From Astragalus membranaceus (taxonomy: Eukaryota > Streptophyta > Magnoliopsida > Fabales > Fabaceae): DNA of 64,000 nucleotides. The stretch lies in NCBI GenBank assembly GCA_039519185.1, contig CM076846.1:73884818-73948817 (forward strand), in the 5' to 3' direction. Shown in pieces: positions 55,928 to 64,000 of this stretch. The position numbers were made by a program, and so were the translations under genes. How positions within the stretch are numbered: position 1 is the stretch's first letter; every line of letters starts with the position of its first letter. The notes under the pieces are model-generated. The model was not told where the DNA came from. It did no database searches and saw only the letters and a list, made by a program, of their open reading frames with translations.

Positions 55928-58900
55928 TCAGCTGTAGTATTTTCTCAGTTTAGTGGCGTTCCAAGTTCTTGGGATCGCCTTGCCGGACAAGGTCTCCAAT
56001 TCGTAGGCACCTCTGCCGGTTTTAGATAAAACTCGGTAAGGTCCTTCCCAGTTGGGGGCGAGCTTGCCCTGTGCGGCGTTCTTCAAACCGACATCGGCTC
56101 TTCGTAAAACTAAATCACCGACCTCAAGGTCTCTGGGGATCACTTTCGAGTTATATCGTACTGTTACCCTCTGCTTTATTATTGGTTCTTTAAGGAAAGC
56201 CTGACCCCGGACCTCGTCGACGAGGTCGAGGTTTTCCTTCAACGCCTGGCTATTGTCCCCCGGAGGTTTCGGGTGGAGTGTCCTCCAACTCAGCTCCCCG
56301 ATCTCCACCGGAATCACGGCCTCTGTCCCGTACGAAAGTCGGAAAGGGGTTTCCCCCGTTGAGCTCTGTGGAGTAGTTCTGTAGGCCCACAGCACGTAAG
56401 GTAGCTCTTCAACCCAGTTTCCCTTTGCTTCGTCGAGTCGTTTCCTCAGTCCATTGAGAAGGACCTTGTTGGCAGCCTCGGCCTGACCGTTTGTCTGAGG
56501 GTGCTCTACCGAGGTAAACCGGTGTTTGATTTTAAGGTCTGACATGAGTTTTCTGAAGCCTTTGTCGGCGAACTGTGTTCCGTTATCCGTGACTACAACC
56601 TCGGGGATCCTGAATCTAGTCATTATATTTTTCTTGAAGAATTTGATGCAATTCTTAGCGCTGATGATGGCCAGGGGCTCAGCTTCAATCCATTTGGTGG
56701 AGTAATCCACCGCTACTATGAGGTATTTGATCTGGCCGGGGGCAGTTGGGAATGGTCCCAAGAGATCTATTCCCCACCAAGCAAATGGCCACGGCGAGCT
56801 TAAGCTGGTGAGCTCCGTAGGGGGTGCTATGTGGACCTTGGCGTGGATCTGACACTTACTGCACCTCTTTACATAATTTCTTGCATCGGTCTCCATGGTT
56901 GGCCAGAAATATCCCGCCCTTAATGCCTTTCGAGCCAGGGATCGACCTCCAAGGTGTTGCCCGCAGATTCCCTCGTGGATCTCGGCCAGGACGTAGCCCG
57001 CTTCTCCTCCTTCGATGCATTTCAACAGTGGTGCCGACAGGCTTCTTCTGTAGAGGCTTCCATCGATTATGGAAAAAGAGGAGGCCTTCCTCCGGAGGAT
57101 CTTGGCTTTGCTCGGGTCCGGAGGCTCGTTCCCCGTTCTGATATAGTCTATTAATGGCACGATCCAACCCTGGCTTTCTTCTACTACAGATTTGCTTCCG
57201 GGTTCAAGATTACGCTCGGCTTGCTCAATGTTTCCTGGATTATTGACCGGTGATTCCTCGGAATTTTGGTGCTGGCAAGCTTGGAAAGTATGTCAGCCCT
57301 GATATTTTCCGATCTTGGAACGTGCTTTACTTCCGTGAATGTAAAAAGGGAGAGCAGCTCCTGCACTTGGGTTAGGTACCTTTGCAAGATCGGATCTTTA
57401 GCCTCGTACTGTTTCCCGATTTGGGATACCACCAATAATGAGTCGGTATTTAGGGAAAGCCGGGAGACCTTCAGGTCGATCGCAAGCCGGAGTCCAGCTA
57501 TGCACGCCTCATATTCCGCCTGGTTGTTTGAGGTAGGGAAATCGAATGTGAGTGATACTTCGATTACGACGCCGGTCGGGCTTTCGAGCATTAACCCTGC
57601 ACCACTTCCTTTTGGATTTGAGGACCCGTCTACGTGAAGTGTCCACACCCCGTCATCCGGATCGGCGGGTGCCATCTCTGTGATAAAGTCGGCAAGTACC
57701 TGGGCTTTCATGGCCGGTCTTGTTTCGTATTTGATTCCGAACTCGGAGAGTTCTACTGCCCATTTGATCATTCGTCCTGCTAAGTCGGGTCGGTGCAAGA
57801 TCTGCCGAATTGGATAATTAGTCCGTACCACGATTTGATGGGCGACGAAATAAGGTCGGAGGCGGCGTGCCGAGATGAGTAGAGCAAAGGCGATCTTCTC
57901 TATTTTCTGATATCTCACCTCCGGTCCATGCAAAGCTTTACTCACGAAGTATACCGGGCTTTGACCAGCTCCGGTCTCCCTGACAAGCACGGCTCCGATG
58001 GCCTCATCTGATATGGCTAGATACAAAAATAAATCTTCCCCTGGGCTCGGCCGACTTAGTATGGGAGGTTCGGACAGGACCTTTTTGAGCCGGGAGAGTG
58101 CCTCGTCCCGCTCTGGAGTCCATTCGAAAGTTGCTTCTTTCTTAAGCAGTTTGAACAATGGGAGTGATTTGAAGGCGGCGTTGGAAATGAAGCGAGATAA
58201 CGCAGCTATCATGCCGTTGAGTTTCTGGAGCTCTTTCTTAGTGGACGGGGTCCGCATTTCTGTTACCGCTCGGCATTTATCCGGGTTGGCTTCAATGCCC
58301 CTCTCCGTGAGATAGAAACCCAGGAATTTTCCAGCCCGGACTCCGAAGGTGCATTTTTCCAGGTTTAGCCGCATATTATTTTTTCGGATTTCAGCAAAAA
58401 TCTCTTCCAGGTCGGATATATGGAGGTCTTCTCTTTCGCTTTTTGCAATCATGTCGTCGAGGTAAACTTCCACGTTACGACCGATCTGATCACGGAATAC
58501 CTTGTTCATCATCCTTTGATAGGTGGCCCCTGCATTTTTTAAACCGAATGGCATGACCCGGTAGCAGAAATTACCGCGGTCAGTCATAGAGGCCGTCTTC
58601 TCTTGGTCGGGGGGGAACATCGGAATTTGATTGTATCCGGAATAAGCATCCATGAACGATAGTAAGCGAAAACCTGAAGCATTATCGACGAGCCGATCAA
58701 TGCTAGGAACAGGGAAGGCGTCTTTAGGATAGGCCTTATTAAGGTCGGTATAGTCAACGCACATTCGCCACTTTCCATTGCTTTTCTTAACAAGTACAGG
58801 GTTTGAGAGCCAAGTTGTATACTTGACCTCTTTTACAAAGTCAGCCTTAATTAAATCTTCAACGACCTTAGCCGTAGCAGCTGCCTTTTCCTGGCTTTGA

Positions 58901-59332
58901 GCTCTTTTGCGTTGGGCGACCCATTTTGCCCCGGGGTTCACCGCTAGCTGATGACAGGCGACCTCGGGGGGAATCCCGGGCATGTCCTTTGCTTACCACG
59001 CGAAGAGATCGGCGTGGGATTTGAGGCAGAGGATGAGCTTGGCTTTTACTTCGTCGGGAAGATCGGATCCGATCTGGACAGTTTGAGCCGGGTTTTCTCC
59101 CAGCTGGATTTGCATGAACTGTCCATCAGGTTGAGGTCGCCTAATCTTCTTCTTTAGCTCTCGTGCTAACTCGTCGTCGCTTTCTTCCTCGGAGCTGTCC
59201 GGGTCATATCTCGCGTCGAGGTCCGTGACATTGACCTCGGCAGCTGGACCGGGTCTTTCCTTCTTTGGGTTCTTCTGAGTCCTTGCCTCTATGGGGGGAA
59301 CCCCCTCTTCTGAGGCCTGCCTGTCCGCCTTG
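55928..59332 (-). pseudogene. Tat pol: RT, two RNase H domains, integrase; broken
   Basis: The pre-RT linker enters from the cut edge (acidic SSEEESDDELARELKK, about 59160-59200). A TAA at 58993-58995 follows HADLFAW. The frame 57184-58983 holds RT (MCVDYTDLNKAYP; YLDDMIAKS near 58460), RNase H, and the second archaeal-type RNase H (HVDGSSNPKGSGAG near 57640). A frameshift near 57245 separates it from integrase (55928-57160), with zinc-finger residues in EIHEGICGQH and CSKCQ and core residues in GIDLLGPF, VTDNGTQF and NGQAEAANK. It ends TKLRKYYS. No chromodomain, as expected for Tat. Confidence 0.88.
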
Positions 59333-60097
59333 TGTTAGCCTGCATTTTCGACAGGCTAATATTAAATGCAGTCAACAGGGTTTGACTTAATATTTTCAGA
59401 AAGAAGGCAGATTTTCGACACCAAGATATAATTTCGACTTCAAGAAGCAATAACCAAAGGAAAGCAGCCTAGAGCATGACTTAGCGAATTTGGAAAAAAG
59501 GGCACACTTCGACTGAGAGAAGATTATAGACAGCGAAACAAGTAAAGCTATAGAGATCTGTCGAAAGGGACTTTGATTCTTTGGTCGAAGAGAAAGAGTA
59601 GTTAGACAATTGAAGTAGAAACACGTCGAAATAGCAGTTATTTTGCCTTATCTTGTAGCAGTTATTCTGCTTTATCTTGTTTTAGAAAACTGCTGGGCAG
59701 TTATAGTCTTATTTGTATTATAAATAGGAGTTCTGTAGAGAGGAAAAGGGTCGCAAAACTCATTACACATATTTTCCTAAACACTCTACTTCCGCAAACA
59801 GAGAAAACAGAGTCAACAGGAATTCATGTATGATTCTGCGCACCACTTCTTTATATAATTGTCTTCATTTCCTTTAGATTTCTGTACTTTGTCATCTTCT
59901 TCGCTTACATTTACTGCATTCTGATTACTTTTCTCACATTTACAAATTCTTGTACTTTATTGTAAGTTTCTACACTTCTATTAAATATCAACAATTCTTA
60001 GTAAAATTTGATCACAAATGGCCTGAGATTCCTAGTTGATCTCGCAAGTAACACGTGTAGTGAAACTAGCGGTGTTTACTAAAAATCACAGTAAACA
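59333..60097 (+). repeat. 5' LTR of the third Tat-type element (765 bp)
   Basis: Starts TGTTAGCCTGC and ends CAGTAAACA. TATAAATAG at 59719-59727 gives the promoter. The U3 part has seven TCGA words between 59343 and 59630. Confidence 0.78.
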
Positions 60098-60099
60098 AA

Positions 60100-60118
60100 T
60101 TGGCACGCCCAGTGGGAC
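60100..60118 (+). other. Primer-binding site of the third Tat-type element
   Basis: TTGGCACGCCCAGTGGGAC two bases after the LTR end; its position, two bases after the LTR, is that of a PBS. The tRNA was not identified. Confidence 0.7.
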
Positions 60119-60200
60119 ATTTGTGCTAAGTATTTAAATTTTTTTTTTACTAAGATAATTCTGGGTTTGTTAAACACAGAACCAGTACATCGCACGTTGT

Positions 60201-63200
60201 ATGCGTTTAAGAAGTGGTAGACAGTTACATCAAATGCCACGCTCAAACATGAATGGTGCTTCTACATCGAATGGACATTCCCAGGCGTCAGTTACTGATA
60301 CCAACGCCACGAACACTCAGGGAACAACCCTTCCTGCACCATCTCCAGGAGTAACCGCCCCCATAACTGCTCCAAACATGGTTGGCGTAACCGCCCCATT
60401 ATCATCTTCGACAGACATGGGTATAACTGCTGTAACCGCTCCCACTATAACTCCTGGGTCGAACATGATGATTCCCCAGTCATCAACCTTTGGTTCAACT
60501 AATCCCTGGATACCCAATGCTATGGTGGGAAATATGCCATATAATTTTCCCATAAATGGTCGAAATTACCCCTTTGGAATGCCAACCGCCATGATGGTAG
60601 GACTCCATACAAATGCATCTACATATGCAGATAACATGGCTTCGAATTTTTCGCCTATGCACAACCCATCAGAAAATATGTATAGTCGAAATATACAACC
60701 TTCAATAACCACTTCGTCATTATTAGCATTAAGACAACAAATGGATGATAGTAACCATGACATGGTAAATATGTTAACACAGCAAATAGGTACAGTGTTT
60801 AATCCCCTGATACAGGACACAAATAATAGTTACCAAATGTTAGCAACACAAATGGGTCGAATTGCTGATTTCTTTGGCACTCCACAAATACAAAACCAGC
60901 AAGTTCCCCAAGTAAAAACATCAGGCCTGTTGACTTACCTGTCGAAAGGCCTAATAATGCAACCCCCGTGAATCGAGCACAACAATTTGTCGAAGAACCT
61001 ATACCTGAAGTGGTGCTAGTAAATAGAAATCAAAATGCTGATGAGGTAGTTAGGCAAGTCCAGCAAAATAACCTCGGAATGCAAAATAATTTGGCTAACC
61101 TTGTCGAAACTATACTAGCCCAAAATGGTCTCAATTTAGGCTTACACAGACCTAATTTTGTGTCTCCCTTGTCTGAATATGTGATGCAAACAGATTTGCC
61201 TAGAGGGTGGAAAATTCCTAAGTTCACAAAATTTGCTGGGGAAACCAGCGAATCTACTGTCGAACATATTGCAAGATATTTGACTGAGGCTGGGGATATT
61301 GCGTTAAACGAAAATTTGAAAATGAAATATTTCCCAAATTCTTTGACGAAAAATGCATTTACTTGGTTTACCACATTACCCCCACACTCCATGTTTAATT
61401 GGAATCAATTAGAAAAAGCCTTTCATGAACAATTTTACATGGGACAATCAAAGATTAGCCTTAAAGAATTGGCTAGTGTTCGACGTACAATGCCAGAATC
61501 TATCGATGAATATCTCAATAGATTTAGACTACTCAAGGCGAGATGTTTCACCCAAGTGCCTGAGCATGAATTAGTCGAAATGGCTGCTGGTGGTTTAGAC
61601 TATTCCATCAGGAAAAAACTGGATACTTTACACTTAAGAGATATGGCTCAATTGGCTGATAGAGTTCGACAAGTTGAAAGGCTTAAAGCAGAAAAAGCTT
61701 CGACAGCCAAGTTTAACAATAAGAAAGAAAAAGTGGCGTTTGTTAATGTTGATAACAATAGCCAAGAATTCGACATAGCTTATGAAAATGTCGAGGAAGA
61801 GGTTGACATTGCAGAATTAAAACCTGGACCTCCATATACATGCAAATTGTTAAACCCCTCTAATGGAAAAAATCCTGTCGAACCAAAAAATGATAAGTTT
61901 GTTGCAAAAACATATACCTTCGACGTCACAAAATGTGACCAAATATTTGATCTTTTGGTGACTGATGGTCAAATTTTAGTACCTAAAGGTCTAAAAATAC
62001 CACCATTAGAACAACAAAAGAAAAGAGGTTATTGCAAATATCATAATTTCTTGGGTCATAACACCTCCCGATGTGTACTTTTCAGGGATCTAGTTCAGAA
62101 AGCATTGAATGATGGAAGGCTGAAATTTGATGACAAAAATAAGTCATCAATGCAGATCGACAGCAATCCTATGCCTACAGCTGAAGCAAACTACACTGAA
62201 GTAGATATTTTGATGGTCGAAACCAATGAAGTGGTTGCTGAAAGTTTCGAAGCGAACATCAAAATGGTCACTGATGACCAATATGCTGAAAAAATGCAGG
62301 TGGTTTATCCACAAGCTGAAGAGGACTTGGTAGACTTCCTCAACAGATGCAAGATAAGTAACACCGAAGTGATGTTATGCCCACGGTGCAGTTCTGTATT
62401 CGACAAGGAGGCCGCTAAAAGCCTTGAGAGTGTCACTCCTCAATTCAAGAGAAAAAACAAATGGGTCGATAATAGGCCCAAATTCAGCTTCAACCCAAGA
62501 GGTGTGCCATATAAGGTTACATCTTCATCAAGACAAGCTCCGAAGGCTCAAAGGAGAACATTTGTGCCACCTGCAAGGGCCCCTGTCGGAAGATGGGTAT
62601 ACCCAGGAAATAAGGAGACGGAATGTCACCTAAAGATGGCAGGAGAGACTTCCAATGCCATAAATCAAAACAAGGCGCCCAATTCCAATAGGTACGCCTA
62701 CAGCAATAATTACAAGGGAAAAAATCCCATGACAAGAACGCAATGGCGAAGATACCAACGCCAGATGAAATTGACTGCTGCTGAAAAAAAGGAGAACATC
62801 GACACAAGCAAAGGTAAGAAATTGGCTTCTAGTGTCGAATTCCCAAGAAAGTCAGCAAAAGAGAGGATATTCCCTCCCCTTGCAGACATCAAAAAAGGTC
62901 TTGACTCTGAAGAGGGCCTGCAATTAGATGATGATATGGACTCTGAATTCTTAGATTCAGAACCAGACCTCGACATCATCTGCGTCGTTTCAATTCTGCC
63001 AATTGAATTCGACGTCATTTCAGAAGTGACCGAGATCGAACAAGATTTCGATCAAGATATGGCTAAGCACAAGCCAATGTGTTATTACGTGCTAAATAAT
63101 GGCTCCATAGAAGAGCAGGAGGCTGTCTTCGAGAGGCCAGATGGAGGGATGAAACACCATCTAAAACCATTGTTTATACAGGCAAAAGTAAACAATGTGG

Positions 63201-64000
63201 GTGTCAATAAAATATTGGTTGATGGGGGTGCAGCGGTTAACCTGATGCCACAACATGTGTTGGCAAAAGTTGGCAAATCAGAGACTGATTTACGGCCACA
63301 TAACATAGTCCTCACTAATTATGAGGGAAAATCTGGCTATTCATTGGGAGCCATAGAAGTGGAGTTAACAGTGGGGAGTGTGAAGAGAAAAACTATGTTC
63401 ATAGTCATACCCACCAGAGCAAACTTCAATCTACTCCTGGGCAGAGAGTGGATCCATGGAGTAGGAGCAGTGCCCTCAACACTCCACCAGAGACTCTCTA
63501 TTTGGAGAGAAGATGGTCTGGTCGAAAATATAGAAGCAGACCAGAGTTATTTCTTGGCAGAGGTCGACCATATTACAAGGAGGACCTTTGACAAACAACT
63601 GGCGACTATTGCGCCATGCACACCTTCAGACACTGCATATGTCCCTGTGGACAATGTGTTTGAATCCCTAGATCTCCACCCTAACCATGGATTCATATGG
63701 GAGAGGGAAGTGATCGATGAGGCATCACCTTCAATAGGCTTTTGCAAGCCTACTGGGTGGGATGGTCCCTAAACGGTAATGATGTCTATACCTACCGTAT
63801 GGGAAAGAATTACGGCTTATGTGGCCGAAAATAAACAAAATATGGCTTTGGAGGCCAAATTGCAACAAAATATGGTTGAACAAGCCATAAAAGTTAACCC
63901 AGAAGTTAACAATAAAGGCAAAATGGCCGAAGGCCAAAGACTTGACTGCATCTACGATGATGAGCCTTTAGGTTTTGAAAAAGACCCAATGGGTTCGACT
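60201..64000 (+). pseudogene. Tat-type gag-protease, one frameshift and one stop
   Basis: Starts at ATG 60201 (MRLRSGRQLHQMPRS). The N-terminal 240 residues are Asn/Thr/Met/Pro-rich. A 1-nt frameshift near 60915-60925 moves the reading to the frame 60968-63772 (before it, alternate-frame codons read IRPVDLPVERPNNATPV). Capsid domain at about 61180-61700 (YFPNSLTKNAFTWFTTLP; SIDEYLNRFRLLKARC). A zinc-binding-like CKYHNFLGHNTSRC is near 62034. Protease has VDGGAAVNLMP near 63221 and LLGREWIHG near 63435. A TAA at 63770-63772 follows WDGP, but the same frame stays open to the last base. The element is disabled by at least these two changes. Confidence 0.8.

Larger units (their letters stand above)
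51738..59332 (-). mobile_element. Second Tat-lineage Ty3/gypsy element with antisense gene, truncated
   Basis: On the - strand: part of pol from 59332, RT, two RNase H domains, integrase to 55928, then a 3' region with tandem repeats, an antisense gene (52465-55182) and the 3' LTR (51738-52087). The PPT TTGGGGGG lies right before the LTR (about 52092-52099). An additional antisense ORF between integrase and 3' LTR is known from Tat-lineage elements (aORF), which supports the lineage. The gag half and 5' LTR are missing: another element begins at 59333. Confidence 0.82.
59333..64000 (+). mobile_element. Third Tat-type LTR retrotransposon, 5' part only
   Basis: 5' LTR, PBS and gag-protease on the + strand, running off the window. 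It interrupts the pol gene of the element to the left, so it inserted later; CCTTG at 59328-59332 would be its target duplication. The protease region (DGGAAVNLMP, LLGREWIHGVGAVPSTLHQ) resembles the Tat/Ogre group. RT and beyond are outside the window. Confidence 0.8.

Overview
The window is nuclear DNA of a flowering plant, most likely a legume of the pea/clover/vetch group. The evidence is an APC6 (CDC16) C-terminus spread over tiny exons, a four-exon plant pathogen-related-protein gene, and a dense nest of plant LTR retrotransposons that includes a giant Ogre-type Ty3/gypsy element with its extra ORF1 and a splice-dependent gag-pro/RT junction. The species call is inference from repeat types only.

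Layout: (1) 1-10167, + strand: the last three coding exons of APC6. The first intron is enlarged by a young Reina-like chromovirus (234-5979). The second holds a small non-autonomous LTR element with a perfect 5-bp target duplication (8148-9564). (2) 10455-50367: a tandem duplication. Unit 2 (46821-50367) carries the 3' half of an intact pathogen-related-protein gene (48147-51378, - strand), followed downstream by a decayed plant pararetrovirus-like segment. Unit 1 (10455-46820) is the same segment, but it lacks exons 1-2 and has been invaded by a LINE (itself hit by a Mutator-like element and a CACTA end), a second LINE tail, a tRNA-derived SINE in the last exon, and about 30 kb of nested transposons in the last intron. 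Each unit serves as a natural empty site for insertions in the other.

The 30-kb nest, outside in: a hAT-like element (15049-45284); inside it a broken Tekay-like LTR (15122-17481) and an Ogre element (17568-45250, - strand, TSD GTACC); inside the Ogre 5' LTR a nearly intact Tekay chromovirus (33645-43029, + strand, TSD GCAAA) with one in-frame stop. (3) 51738-59332: a second Tat-lineage element on the - strand, cut off at its 5' side. It carries an antisense gene (52465-55182, + strand) with its own TATA box and three predicted introns. (4) 59333-64000: the 5' LTR, primer-binding site and gag-protease of another Tat-type element on the + strand, inserted into element (3) and running off the window.

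Only two host genes are supported, APC6 (partial) and the pathogen-related protein (complete). All other long reading frames belong to transposons. I found no bacterial-type operon, CRISPR array, rRNA or functional tRNA. The points most worth a second look are the tandem duplication with its nested insertion history, the spliced antisense ORF of the second Tat element, the 200-nt Ogre intron that restores one long frame, and the tandem repeats next to integrase in both - strand Tat elements.
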